A stretch of 41,117 nt of DNA from Pseudomonadota bacterium (GTDB lineage: Bacteria; Pseudomonadota; Gammaproteobacteria; Burkholderiales; Rhodocyclaceae), in assembly GCA_018262195.1 (NCBI GenBank), contig JAGTRS010000044.1, positions 1 through 41,117 of the forward strand, read 5' to 3'. Shown in pieces: positions 17,038 through 26,548 of the stretch. Numbering within the stretch: position 1 is the first letter of the stretch; every line of letters starts with the position of its first letter. Under the pieces are notes generated by a model that had not been told where the DNA came from, did not search any database, and saw only the letters and a list, made by a program, of their open reading frames with translations. The translations under genes and the position numbers were made by a program.

Positions 17038-17700
17038 ATGCCTCTGTTCCAGAAGGCGGTCTTTTTGACGACCGTCGCCAATCTTCGTGACTTGCCGCAG
17101 GACTCAGTCCGCGAAGTCGCTTTCGCCGGTCGCTCCAACGCCGGCAAATCATCAGCAATCAATACCCTGGCGGGTCGCGTACGGCTGGCTTTTGTCAGCA
17201 AGACGCCCGGTCGAACCCAGCACCTCAACTATTTCACGCTGGACGAAGGCAAGTATTTTGTCGATTTGCCCGGCTATGGCTATGCCAAGGCGCCGGAAGC
17301 GATCCGTTCACAGTGGGAAGGCTTGATCGGGCCTTACCTGAGCAAACGCGATCAGCTGGCAGGTCTGGTGGTTATCATGGACATTCGTCGGCCGATGACT
17401 GACCTCGATCTGCGCCTGATCGACTGGTTTCGTCCGACCGGGCGGCCGATTCATATTCTTCTCTCCAAATCGGACAAGTTGAGTCGGCAGGATCAGACGA
17501 AGGCGCTGCGCTCAGTCAAGGCGGAAGTGGCGACTTGGGGTGATGCTGATCTTTACTCGGTGCAGCTATTTTCCAGCTTGAAAAAGGCCGGGGTAGAGGA
17601 GGCTGAGCGCGTGCTCGCCAGCTGGCTGGAGATCGAGATCAAGCAAAAGGAAAACAAAGGGCCCCCGGATAAGGGGGGTCCGGGGGCCAAAATGCCCTAA
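17038..17700 (+). CDS. engB: Ribosome biogenesis GTP-binding protein EngB/YsxC
   Basis: An essential small GTPase for assembly of the large ribosomal subunit. From the ATG at 17038 it has 220 residues with G1 GRSNAGKSS (31-39), G2 KTPGRTQHLNYF, G3 DLPGYGYAK and G4 SKSDK. A longer frame to 16492 runs backwards through cytochrome c4 and is discarded. The last ~20 residues are a low-complexity tail (KQKENKGPPDKGGPGAKMP) encoded by a GC-rich inverted repeat (17660-17688). Cytochrome c4 is divergent, as commonly seen next to engB in betaproteobacteria. Confidence 0.96.
   Translation: MPLFQKAVFLTTVANLRDLPQDSVREVAFAGRSNAGKSSAINTLAGRVRLAFVSKTPGRTQHLNYFTLDEGKYFVDLPGYGYAKAPEAIRSQWEGLIGPYLSKRDQLAGLVVIMDIRRPMTDLDLRLIDWFRPTGRPIHILLSKSDKLSRQDQTKALRSVKAEVATWGDADLYSVQLFSSLKKAGVEEAERVLASWLEIEIKQKENKGPPDKGGPGAKMP
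17660..17688 (+). repeat. GC-rich inverted repeat in the engB 3' end
   Basis: GGCCCCCGGA (17660-17669) and TCCGGGGGCC (17679-17688) form a perfect 10-bp stem with a 9-nt loop containing six G. It codes for the Gly/Pro/Lys tail of EngB and ends 12 nt before the end of the gene. There is no T-run, so it is not a classical terminator. Confidence 0.7.
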
Positions 17701-17831
17701 CGTGGTCAAGGCACCCGCTCAGGGAGGTGAAGCGGGAGACAGCGCGTGCCATCTGCGGAGTCTGACGCGGGTCAAAGCGATAAGTTCCGCGCTGTTGGAA
17801 AATTTTTCAGTGTCGAATTGATAGAGAGTGA

Positions 17832-18839
<1,008 letters not shown>

Positions 18840-18858
18840 ATCACCTATCAGGCAGCAT

Positions 18859-18889
18859 AAAGGGTGGCCTTGGCCACCCTTTGCTTTTT
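18859..18889 (+). terminator. Intrinsic terminator after hemB
   Basis: AAAGGGTGGCC-TT-GGCCACCCTTT is a perfect 11-bp stem (18859-18882) followed by GCTTTTT. It lies between the convergent hemB and slmA stops and could serve both. Confidence 0.9.
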
Positions 18890-19497
18890 CAGGCGCCCGG
18901 CGCGCCGGACTGCGACAGGCAGGCGAAGTAGAGCATGGGCCATTGCTGTGGCCATTGAGTCAGCGGTTCGCGGCTGAAGCCACTACGCGCATATTGCTCC
19001 CAGCGGCCGACGACATAGCAGCGCAGCAGATTGGCCAGGGCGCCGAAATCGGCGTCGGGCTTCAGGTTTTCCTGCGTCGCCGCGATACGCAAGGCCTGTT
19101 TCATGGCGGCCTCGACCTTGTCGAGCAGGGCGTTGATGCGTGTCTGCAGGCGTTCATTTTCATTGACCAGCGCATCGCCGATCAGCACGCGGGTCATGCC
19201 GCGGTTTTTCTGGGCAAAGCGCAGCAACAAGCCGATGATCAGTTCGATCTGTTTGAAGCCTTCGCTTTCTTCGGATGTGATCTGGTTGATCACGCTGAAC
19301 AGGCTTTGCTCGATGAATTCGATCAGGCCTTCGAACATCTGGGCCTTGCTGGCGAAGTGGCGGTAAAGGGCTGCTTCGGAGCATTCCAGCTTGCCGGCCA
19401 GCGCGGCGGTGGTGATCTTTTCCCCCTTCGGGGTTTCCAGCATTTCGGCCAGCGTCTGCAGGATTTGCAGGCGACGTTCGCCCGGTTTTGTTGCCAT
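18889..19497 (-). CDS. slmA: Nucleoid occlusion factor SlmA (TetR family)
   Basis: SlmA binds chromosomal sites and blocks FtsZ ring formation over the nucleoid. The 202-residue TetR-like protein has the DNA-binding domain at about 1-60 (GERRLQILQTLAEML; LAGKLECSEAALYRHFASKAQMFEGLIEFIE), very typical of SlmA. The ATG at 19497 follows a GAGGGGATA ribosome site; the longer frame to 19593 is not needed. It is next to a HAD phosphatase and argB, the neighbourhood slmA has in many betaproteobacteria. Confidence 0.95.
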   Translation of the reverse strand: MATKPGERRLQILQTLAEMLETPKGEKITTAALAGKLECSEAALYRHFASKAQMFEGLIEFIEQSLFSVINQITSEESEGFKQIELIIGLLLRFAQKNRGMTRVLIGDALVNENERLQTRINALLDKVEAAMKQALRIAATQENLKPDADFGALANLLRCYVVGRWEQYARSGFSREPLTQWPQQWPMLYFACLSQSGAPGA

Positions 19498-19533
19498 CAG
19501 TATCCCCTCTCTGATTATCAATTTTGTTTGAAA

Positions 19534-19561
19534 ATTATAATCGACCGCAGCGTTTTGCCAG
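19534..19561 (-). promoter_or_regulatory. Candidate slmA promoter inside the HAD gene end
   Basis: On the minus strand CTGGCA (19556-19561) and a perfect TATAAT (19534-19539) are 16 nt apart. The -10 box overlaps the TAA stop of the upstream HAD gene, and the expected transcript would start about 30 nt before the slmA ATG. Confidence 0.45.
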
Positions 19562-20173
19562 CTGTAGGGCAGAGTTGATTTTGACGTCGACAAAGGGCGA
19601 CTGACGTAAGCCAGTACTTACCCATACGGTTTTCATGCCAAGCTTCTTGGCGCTGACCAAGTTGGCCAGCGTGTCTTCAACCATGATGCAGCTGCGTGGG
19701 TTGAGATGCTCTGCCTTTAGTAGAGCCCGGAATCCGGCCAGCATGGGTTTCGGCTTGAAACGGAGATTTTCGACCGAATAGATGGCGTCAAAGCATGTTC
19801 GTAGGCCGGTGATGTCGAGGACAGCTTCCGCGTAATGCCGAGGCGCATTGGAAAAAATGATCTTCCGACCCGGAAGGCGGCGCAGCATTTGGATCAGCGG
19901 CTTGTCGAAAACGACCATGGGCTTCAGGTTGGGGAATTGATGTGTTTCCCACAGAAAATGCTTCGGATCGGTGCCGTGGTGGCGCATCAGGCCGAGCAAC
20001 GTGGCGCCATAGCGGGTCCAGTAGTCTTGCCGGATACGCGTTGCTTCGTGTTCGTCGACGCCAAGATGCTGTTCAATATATCGGCGCATCGACTGGTTGA
20101 TGTGGGGAAAAATATGCGGGGTTGCGTTATGCAGAGTGTTGTCGAGATCGAACAACCAAACCGGGTTTTTCAT
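19535..20173 (-). CDS. HAD-family pyrimidine 5'-nucleotidase-like phosphatase
   Basis: A 212-residue haloacid-dehalogenase hydrolase of the SDT1/pyrimidine 5'-nucleotidase group, expected to dephosphorylate nucleotides. Motif I is DLDNTLHNA (D9 nucleophile, D11), motif II IIFSNAP, motif III/IV KPKP and the MVEDTLANLVSAKKLGM acid segment. Substrate specificity cannot be read from the sequence. It lies between argB and slmA on the same strand and is separated from argB by a strong terminator, so it needs its own promoter. Confidence 0.9.
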   Translation of the reverse strand: MKNPVWLFDLDNTLHNATPHIFPHINQSMRRYIEQHLGVDEHEATRIRQDYWTRYGATLLGLMRHHGTDPKHFLWETHQFPNLKPMVVFDKPLIQMLRRLPGRKIIFSNAPRHYAEAVLDITGLRTCFDAIYSVENLRFKPKPMLAGFRALLKAEHLNPRSCIMVEDTLANLVSAKKLGMKTVWVSTGLRQSPFVDVKINSALQLAKRCGRL

Positions 20174-20195
20174 CGCAACTCCCGTGTCGAAAAGG

Positions 20196-20221
20196 AAAAA
20201 GCCCGCAGCAGCGGGCTTTTT
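20196..20221 (-). terminator. Intrinsic terminator after argB
   Basis: AAAAAGCCCGC and GCGGGCTTTTT form an 11-bp symmetric stem with a 4-nt loop, with a T-run in both orientations. It sits between the argB stop and the HAD gene start. Confidence 0.9.
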
Positions 20222-20237
20222 GTATGTGCAGCCGACA

Positions 20238-21209
<972 letters not shown>

Positions 21210-21626
21210 TCAATCGATATTCAACCGCTTGGTCGGGCTGGCGGTGCGTTTCGGGAGTGTCAGTTCGAGTACGCCATCGTTGAATTTTGCCGCTGCCTTG
21301 GCGTCGTCGATATCCTGTTCAAGCTGGAAGGAGCGGGAAACCTTACCGAAGTAACGTTCGGAGCGAAGGATTCGATCTCCTTCCTTGATTTCCTTTTCCT
21401 GCTTGGTTTCGGCGCTGATGGAGACTTGATTCCCGTCGACAACAACGTGAATGTCCTCTTTCTTGACGCCCGGTAGTTCGGCGTGCACCAAGTAATTGTC
21501 GCCTTGTTCCTTCACATCCATCTTGATCGATGGCGGCTGAGCCTGTGCGTTGTTGAAATCAACAGGGCGAACGAAAAAGCCGCGGAAAAGATCGTCGAAT
21601 GGATCGAGTCGAGTGATGTTTGCCAT
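21210..21626 (-). CDS. Small heat-shock protein, Hsp20/alpha-crystallin family
   Basis: An ATP-independent chaperone that holds unfolding proteins. The 138 residues have a short N-terminal arm (LDPFDDLFRGFFVRPV), an alpha-crystallin domain at about 33-125 (VHAELPGVKKEDIHVVVDGNQVSI; RSFQLEQDIDDAKAAAKFNDGVLELTLPK) and a C-terminal LNI that corresponds to the IxI motif. A strong AAGGAGG ribosome site precedes the ATG. A sigma-32-like promoter lies upstream, partly inside nudB, and a terminator follows, so it forms an independent heat-shock unit. Confidence 0.96.
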   Translation of the reverse strand: MANITRLDPFDDLFRGFFVRPVDFNNAQAQPPSIKMDVKEQGDNYLVHAELPGVKKEDIHVVVDGNQVSISAETKQEKEIKEGDRILRSERYFGKVSRSFQLEQDIDDAKAAAKFNDGVLELTLPKRTASPTKRLNID

Positions 21627-21663
21627 GTTTGCCTCCTTGGTTGATCAAACTTTCCTGCTACCA

Positions 21664-21691
21664 ATATAGGAGGCATTTTTGTGGTTTCAAG
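21664..21691 (-). promoter_or_regulatory. Sigma-32-type heat-shock promoter for hsp20
   Basis: On the minus strand a perfect CTTGAAA (21685-21691) is followed after 13 nt by TCCTATAT (21664-21671), close to the RpoH consensus CTTGAAA-N11-16-CCCCATNT (mismatches at two of the C positions). The start would be about 30 nt before the hsp20 ATG. The -35 box overlaps the last codons of nudB. Confidence 0.75.
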
Positions 21692-22139
21692 TCCTCGCGC
21701 GGAGTCGCTGTGGAAGCATCAGGATGGCGTCCCGGTTGCTCCATGAGAAGCACAGTTCGGCAGCTTGCTGCCATGGTAGCCATTGCCAGTGGCTGTGTTC
21801 ATCCGGCGCCGTTGTGATCTCGATCGGCTGCGGAACCTGCAGGCTAAAGACGTGTTCGGTATTATGAGTGATGCCCGGTGCGTAGCGGTGACGCCATTCG
21901 CTGAATATCTCGTAGGTGTTCGTCATCGACCAGTCGACGAAATGCGCGGTCTCAGCCTTGATACCTGTTTCTTCGGAGACTTCGCGTTGTGCGGTGTCGA
22001 TTAGTGCCTCGTTTCCCTCCCGGCTACCGGTGACCGATTGCCAGAATCCGGGGTGGGCTGCCCTTTCCAGTACGAGTATGTCGAGTGCAGGAGTATGGAT
22101 TACGACCAGAACCGAGAGGGGTTGCTTGGCGCCGGTCAT
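21687..22139 (-). CDS. nudB: Dihydroneopterin triphosphate diphosphatase (Nudix)
   Basis: NudB removes pyrophosphate from dihydroneopterin triphosphate in folate synthesis. The 150-residue Nudix protein has SVLVVIHTPALDILVLERA, FWQSVTGSREG and a full Nudix box (GSREGNEALIDTAQREVSEETGI, 23 residues; key residues G, REVSEE, G). FSEWRHRYAPGITHNTEHVFSL is typical of NudB. It overlaps the barstar gene by 4 nt and ends the aspS operon. Confidence 0.93.
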   Translation of the reverse strand: MTGAKQPLSVLVVIHTPALDILVLERAAHPGFWQSVTGSREGNEALIDTAQREVSEETGIKAETAHFVDWSMTNTYEIFSEWRHRYAPGITHNTEHVFSLQVPQPIEITTAPDEHSHWQWLPWQQAAELCFSWSNRDAILMLPQRLRART

Positions 22140-22564
22140 GTCTCGGGTAGCGCAGGAATGCCCCGTGCTGGCGCATCGAGCAGTATCCAGAAGGGGGCGT
22201 GCGAGTCCCGCCGGGTTTCTACTGCAGCCTGCAATACTTCGATCAAGGTTGCGAAATCATCAGGATCGGCTGCCCGTAGATTGGCGATTCCGTTAATCAA
22301 AAGAACATGCCCTTTTGCCGGCAACCAATCGGGGTCAATCAGGCAATCGTATAAGGCGTCAAAATTGGCGCCGTACCAGATCGGAAACTTGAATGCAGAT
22401 CCCAGTTCAGCCAAGACCCCTTCTGTCGACGAGGGTTTCGTAATGTTGGCAGCAAGGATGCAGAAGCGCGCTCGGGATGCCGCTTCTTCGATTGCGGATT
22501 GTCGAGATCCGCTCAGGTAGTAGACCCCTGAAGCGCTGGCATTCTTGAGCAGGTTTTCGTTCAT
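22136..22564 (-). CDS. Barstar-family ribonuclease inhibitor
   Basis: A 142-residue barstar-like protein, expected in the cytoplasm to bind and block the RNase encoded directly upstream. The fold is recognisable at about 50-125: FKFPIWYGANFDALYDCLIDPDWLP, with the conserved Y-G-x-N-x-D-A-L-x-D segment that contacts the RNase active site in barstar, then FATLIEVLQAAV. The ATG at 22564 has GAGG 7 nt upstream. The RNase stop is 10 nt upstream and nudB overlaps its own stop by 4 nt. Confidence 0.92.
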   Translation of the reverse strand: MNENLLKNASASGVYYLSGSRQSAIEEAASRARFCILAANITKPSSTEGVLAELGSAFKFPIWYGANFDALYDCLIDPDWLPAKGHVLLINGIANLRAADPDDFATLIEVLQAAVETRRDSHAPFWILLDAPARGIPALPET

Positions 22565-22574
22565 CGGGAGGCCT

Positions 22575-22934
22575 CTATTCCTTAATCCGCCGGAATGTGC
22601 GGTAGTGATCGTCGGAGTAGTAGTACTCGCCGCCTCGCCCCGCGATGATACGGCGTGGCCCGCGATCCCTGCGCCATGGCGTTTTGACGGTGTATTCCCG
22701 ATAGTAGCCTCGCGGATGTAGCGGCAGGCGTTTTTCGAAATTGCCGAAAGTAATACCATCGCGTTCGTAGGGGAAAGGCCCGCCTTCCTTGATCAATTCC
22801 AGAGTTTGGCGGGCTTCGCGAGGTAAGTCAGTGCTTGCTACGCTATCGAGCGTAGCGTAGCGGTCAAGACTGAAACCAAATGCGCTTCCGATCGCTAGCC
22901 AGGCAACGATCAGGAAGCGCAAAAGGTTTTGCAT
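22575..22934 (-). CDS. Secreted barnase/RNase Sa-type ribonuclease
   Basis: A 119-residue precursor with an N-terminal signal peptide (LLRFLIVAWLAIGSAFG) and a microbial guanyl-RNase domain. By comparison with barnase, E80 (YYREYTV), R94/R95 (PRRII) and H110 (SDDHYRTF) match the catalytic Glu, Arg and His, with the right spacing. It is therefore probably active and exported, with the adjacent barstar protecting the producer. It starts 6 nt after aspS, so both belong to the aspS operon. Its target could be extracellular RNA scavenging or rival cells; this cannot be read from the sequence. Confidence 0.93.
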   Translation of the reverse strand: MQNLLRFLIVAWLAIGSAFGFSLDRYATLDSVASTDLPREARQTLELIKEGGPFPYERDGITFGNFEKRLPLHPRGYYREYTVKTPWRRDRGPRRIIAGRGGEYYYSDDHYRTFRRIKE

Positions 22935-22940
22935 GGTCGC

Positions 22941-24740
22941 TTAGGACTGGCCGACTTCGACCTGCGTCTCGACCTTCTGGCGAAGGCGAATGTGCAATTC
23001 GCGCAGTTGCTTTTCGTCCACGCCGCTCGGCGCATCGGTCAACAAACATTGGGCGCGTTGGGTTTTCGGGAAAGCGATTACGTCGCGGATCGATTCGGCG
23101 CCGGTCATCATGGTAACGATGCGATCGAGACCGAAGGCCAGGCCGCCGTGTGGCGGAGCGCCGTATTTTAGCGCGTCAAGCAGGAAGCCAAACTTGGCCT
23201 GCTGTTCCTCCGGGCCGATGTTGAGCGCGGCAAAGACCTTTTCCTGCACCTCGGCGCGGTGGATACGCACCGAGCCGCCGCCCAGTTCCCAACCGTTGAG
23301 CGCGAGGTCGTAGGCCTTGGCCAGGCACTTGCCCGGATCGCTGACCAGCAGGTCGAGATGTTCGTCCTTGGGGCTGGTGAACGGATGGTGGCAGGCCGAC
23401 CAACGCTTATTTTCGTCGTCGTACTCGAACATCGGGAAGTCGATGACCCACAGCGGCGCCCACTTGGCGCCGGTGACGAAGCCCTTCTCGTGGCCGATCT
23501 TGATGCGCAGGGCGCCAAGGGCGTCGTTGACGATCTTGGCCTTGTCGGCGCCGAAGAAAATCAGGTCGCCGGACTGGGCGCCCGTTCGCTCAATGACAGC
23601 CCGCAGTGAGGCCTCGGAGAGGTTTTTGACGATCGGTGACTGCAGACCAGTTTCGTTGATCTGGCTGGCATCATTGACTTTGATGTAGGCCAGGCCCTTG
23701 GCACCGTAGATGCCGACGAACTGGGTGTAGGCGTCGATTTCGCCGCGGGTCAACGTGGCGCCGCCCGGGATGCGCATGGCGGCGATGCGCCCGCCTTCGC
23801 TGTTGGCAACGCCGGCGAAGACCTTGAAGGCGACGTCCTTGAAGGCGTCGGTGACTTCGGTCAGTTCGAGTGTGACACGCAGGTCAGGTTTGTCGGAGCC
23901 GAAGCGGTGCATGGCTTCAGCGTAGGTCATGCGCGGGAACTCAGGCAGGTCGACGTCGATAGCTTCTTTGAAAACGGTGCGGATCAGTTTTTCCGTCAGA
24001 GCCATGATATCGGCCTCGCTCATGAACGAGGTTTCGATATCGACCTGGGTGAATTCCGGCTGGCGATCAGCGCGCAGGTCTTCGTCGCGGAAGCATTTGA
24101 CGATCTGGTAGTAGCGGTCATAGCCGGCAACCATCAGCAACTGCTTGAACAGTTGCGGCGACTGCGGCAGGGCGAAGAACTGACCGGGGTGGACGCGCGA
24201 AGGCACGAGGTAATCGCGGGCACCTTCCGGGGTAGATTTGGTCAGCATCGGCGTTTCGATGTCGATGAAGCCGTTATCGTCGAGGAAGCGGCGGAAGGCA
24301 CGGGACGTTTTGTAGCGCAGCATCAGATTGTTCTGCATCTGCGGGCGGCGCAGGTCGATGACGCGATGCAACAGACGGACGTTCTCGGACAGATTATCTT
24401 CGTCCAACTGGAACGGCGGGGTGACCGATGGATTCAATACCTCGATCTCATGGCAGAGGATTTCAATTTCTCCTGAGGCCAGGTTGGCATTGGTCGTGCC
24501 GGTCGGGCGTGGGCGTACCTTTCCGGTAATCTTCAGGCAAAATTCATTGCGGACAGATTCGGCGACGGCGAAGGTGGCTGCACGATCAGGGTCGCAAACA
24601 ACCTGTGCCAGGCCTTCGCGATCGCGCAAGTCGATGAAGATGACGCCGCCGTGGTCGCGCCGGCGATGGGCCCAGCCGCACAATGTGACGATTTGCCCGT
24701 CGAGGGCAGCATTGAGTTGTCCGCAATAATGGGTACGCAT
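22941..24740 (-). CDS. aspS: Aspartyl-tRNA synthetase (probably non-discriminating type)
   Basis: AspS charges tRNA-Asp; many betaproteobacterial forms also charge tRNA-Asn. The 599-residue class II enzyme has the OB-fold anticodon domain (1-110; [28 protein letters not shown]), the catalytic motifs ([41 protein letters not shown]), the bacterial GAD insertion and motif 3 ([13 protein letters not shown]). Length is normal. It precedes the RNase/barstar pair and nudB, and follows DUF502 by 17 nt. Whether it is discriminating is an inference. Confidence 0.97.
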   Translation of the reverse strand: MRTHYCGQLNAALDGQIVTLCGWAHRRRDHGGVIFIDLRDREGLAQVVCDPDRAATFAVAESVRNEFCLKITGKVRPRPTGTTNANLASGEIEILCHEIEVLNPSVTPPFQLDEDNLSENVRLLHRVIDLRRPQMQNNLMLRYKTSRAFRRFLDDNGFIDIETPMLTKSTPEGARDYLVPSRVHPGQFFALPQSPQLFKQLLMVAGYDRYYQIVKCFRDEDLRADRQPEFTQVDIETSFMSEADIMALTEKLIRTVFKEAIDVDLPEFPRMTYAEAMHRFGSDKPDLRVTLELTEVTDAFKDVAFKVFAGVANSEGGRIAAMRIPGGATLTRGEIDAYTQFVGIYGAKGLAYIKVNDASQINETGLQSPIVKNLSEASLRAVIERTGAQSGDLIFFGADKAKIVNDALGALRIKIGHEKGFVTGAKWAPLWVIDFPMFEYDDENKRWSACHHPFTSPKDEHLDLLVSDPGKCLAKAYDLALNGWELGGGSVRIHRAEVQEKVFAALNIGPEEQQAKFGFLLDALKYGAPPHGGLAFGLDRIVTMMTGAESIRDVIAFPKTQRAQCLLTDAPSGVDEKQLRELHIRLRQKVETQVEVGQS

Positions 24741-24757
24741 GAAACTTTCCGGTTGAT

Positions 24758-25387
24758 TCAGGTGTTGGTGATGACTCGAGGGTGCGGTTGGGGAGCCACG
24801 ACACCCATCGAGATGATGTATTTAAGGGCTTCGTCGACGGTCATTTCGAGTTCTATGACATCCTTTGCCGGCATCATTAGAAAGAAGCCGGAGGTCGGAT
24901 TCGGCGTGGTGGGAACGTATACGCTGACGTACTCACCGTCCAGGTGGTTGACAATGTCGCCACCCGGCTGACCAGTCTGGAAGGCGATGGTCCAGCTTCC
25001 TTGATGAGGATAGCGGACAAGAAGTGCCTTACGGAAGGCATTCCCATTGGGTGAGAAAAGCGTATCGGAAACCTGTTTGACGCTGTTGTAGACCGAGTTG
25101 ACGACAGGGATGCGCGCCAGTAGCTTTTCCCACCAGACCACCAGTTTTTGCCCGATGAAATTTGCAGCCAGCAGGCCCGTCAGCAGAATCATGGCCAAGG
25201 TCAGTACTGCGCCAGCGCCAGGAATGGCGAAACCGACCAGGCTTTGCGGATGCATTCCCTCAGGTAGCAGGCGCAAGGACTGGTCAAGCGTACTGACGAT
25301 GAGCGACAGTACCCAGCCAGTAATAACCAGCGGGACCCAGATCAGTAGTCCAGTAATGAAATAACGCTTGATCAGTTGGCCACGCAC
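24758..25387 (-). CDS. DUF502-family membrane protein
   Basis: A 209-residue protein with two N-terminal membrane helices (about 10-33, [21 protein letters not shown], and 55-80) followed by a soluble beta-rich domain with [18 protein letters not shown] and [17 protein letters not shown], typical of DUF502. The function is unknown. The start is a GTG that overlaps the FmdB-like gene by 16 nt; no early ATG exists. The FmdB-DUF502-aspS order is frequent in betaproteobacteria, suggesting an old operon. Confidence 0.93.
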   Translation of the reverse strand: MRGQLIKRYFITGLLIWVPLVITGWVLSLIVSTLDQSLRLLPEGMHPQSLVGFAIPGAGAVLTLAMILLTGLLAANFIGQKLVVWWEKLLARIPVVNSVYNSVKQVSDTLFSPNGNAFRKALLVRYPHQGSWTIAFQTGQPGGDIVNHLDGEYVSVYVPTTPNPTSGFFLMMPAKDVIELEMTVDEALKYIISMGVVAPQPHPRVITNT

Positions 25388-25623
25388 GACGAGCAGCTTC
25401 CTTCCCCGGTCTGACAGGGCGCTGGGGCGGCGGGTTTGCCGCCACCCTTGAAGTCGGTGGCATACCAGCCGTTGCCTTTGAGCTGGAAGCCGGCCGCAGA
25501 AAGCTGTTTGCTATAGCTTTCCTTGCCGCATTCCGGGCAGGTGGTCAGCTGCGGATCACTCATCTTTTGCAGATGCTCTTTCTGGAAGCCGCAGGAGTCA
25601 CAGCGATATTCGTAAATCGGCAT
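25372..25623 (-). CDS. FmdB-family zinc-ribbon protein
   Basis: An 83-residue regulatory-type small protein with a zinc ribbon (MPIYEYRCDSCGF and CPECGK), the standard FmdB/CxxC_CxxC domain, and a C-terminal Ala/Pro/Cys-rich tail (GSCSSCVAN). Its role is unknown in most bacteria. A clear GGAGG ribosome site precedes the ATG. It overlaps the DUF502 gene, so it is the head of the aspS operon. Confidence 0.95.
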   Translation of the reverse strand: MPIYEYRCDSCGFQKEHLQKMSDPQLTTCPECGKESYSKQLSAAGFQLKGNGWYATDFKGGGKPAAPAPCQTGEGSCSSCVAN

Positions 25624-25693
25624 GGGAATCCTCCAAAACCTTGAATTATAACCGAGAGTCTGAATACCCCATATCGGGTTGATTAGAGCTATT

Positions 25694-26548
25694 TCAACCG
25701 ATCATGCCGAGGTACGTGTTGGTGATCTGTGCGCCCCAGAATAGCGCAATTCCACCAGCGGCTGCCAAGTAGGGGCCAAAGGGTATGGGAATGTTGCGGC
25801 CGTGGCGGGCGACGATGATTAGTGTGATGCCGACAGCGGCCCCAACCACCGAAGACAGCAATATGATCGCAGGCAGCATCTGCCAGCCAAGCCAAGCGCC
25901 CAGTGCGGCAAGCAGCTTGAAGTCGCCATAGCCCATGCCCTCCTTGCCGGTTGCCAGCTTGAATAGCCAGAACACACTCCAAAGAGCCAGATAGCCAGCT
26001 ATAGCTCCGACGACAGCCGAAGGAAGGTCTGCAAAAGTGCTCCAGAGATTGAAGAGCAGTCCCAGCCATAGCAAAGGCAGTGTGATTGAATCGGGAAGTA
26101 ACTGGGTGTCCAAGTCGATGGCTGACAGGGCGATCAGCGCCCAAAGCAGTAGAAGTGCCCCAATGCTCTGCGCAGTCGGGCCAAAGTGCCAGGCGACACA
26201 AGCTGACAGCAGTCCGGTGATCGCTTCTACGATCGGATAGCGCGGAGATATCCGGCGTCCGCATCCGGAGCATTTTCCCTTCAGGATCAGGAGGTAGCTC
26301 AGTAGTGGAATGTTTTCCAGCGCCGTTATCTGGTGGCCGCAATCCGGGCAGCGGGATCTTGGTTTTGCCAGCGATAATGGCTCAGGATCGGCCGGAAGGG
26401 TTTCGCCCCGAAGTTCTGCGCATTGCCCTAGCCAATCCCGCTCCATCATCTTGGGCAGTCGGTGTATGACGACGTTAAGGAAACTGCCGACACAAACACC
26501 AAGTAGCCCAGCTACGGCAGCTAGGCCGCCCAGGGTTTCAGGGAGCAT
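25694..26548 (-). CDS. pilD: Type IV prepilin peptidase/N-methylase PilD
   Basis: PilD is the inner-membrane aspartyl protease that cleaves and methylates type IV prepilins and type II secretion pseudopilins. The 284-residue protein has an N-terminal hydrophobic segment with GSFLNVVIHRLP, two zinc CxxC pairs (CPDCGH, CSGCGRR), and the catalytic aspartates in AIDLDTQLLPD and GYGDFKLLA. The ATG at 26548 overlaps the pilC stop by 1 nt (TGATG); the longer start is a GTG 3 nt upstream. It is the last gene of pilBCD; coaE, often next, is not here. Confidence 0.96.
   Translation of the reverse strand: MLPETLGGLAAVAGLLGVCVGSFLNVVIHRLPKMMERDWLGQCAELRGETLPADPEPLSLAKPRSRCPDCGHQITALENIPLLSYLLILKGKCSGCGRRISPRYPIVEAITGLLSACVAWHFGPTAQSIGALLLLWALIALSAIDLDTQLLPDSITLPLLWLGLLFNLWSTFADLPSAVVGAIAGYLALWSVFWLFKLATGKEGMGYGDFKLLAALGAWLGWQMLPAIILLSSVVGAAVGITLIIVARHGRNIPIPFGPYLAAAGGIALFWGAQITNTYLGMIG

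Noticed and set aside
23907..24476. + strand frame of 189 residues opposite aspS
   Set aside because: Shadow of aspS codon bias; no motifs and no ribosome site.
25689..26342. Minus-strand frame of 217 residues overlapping pilD
   Set aside because: Same strand, different frame from pilD; PilD has all family motifs and this frame has none.
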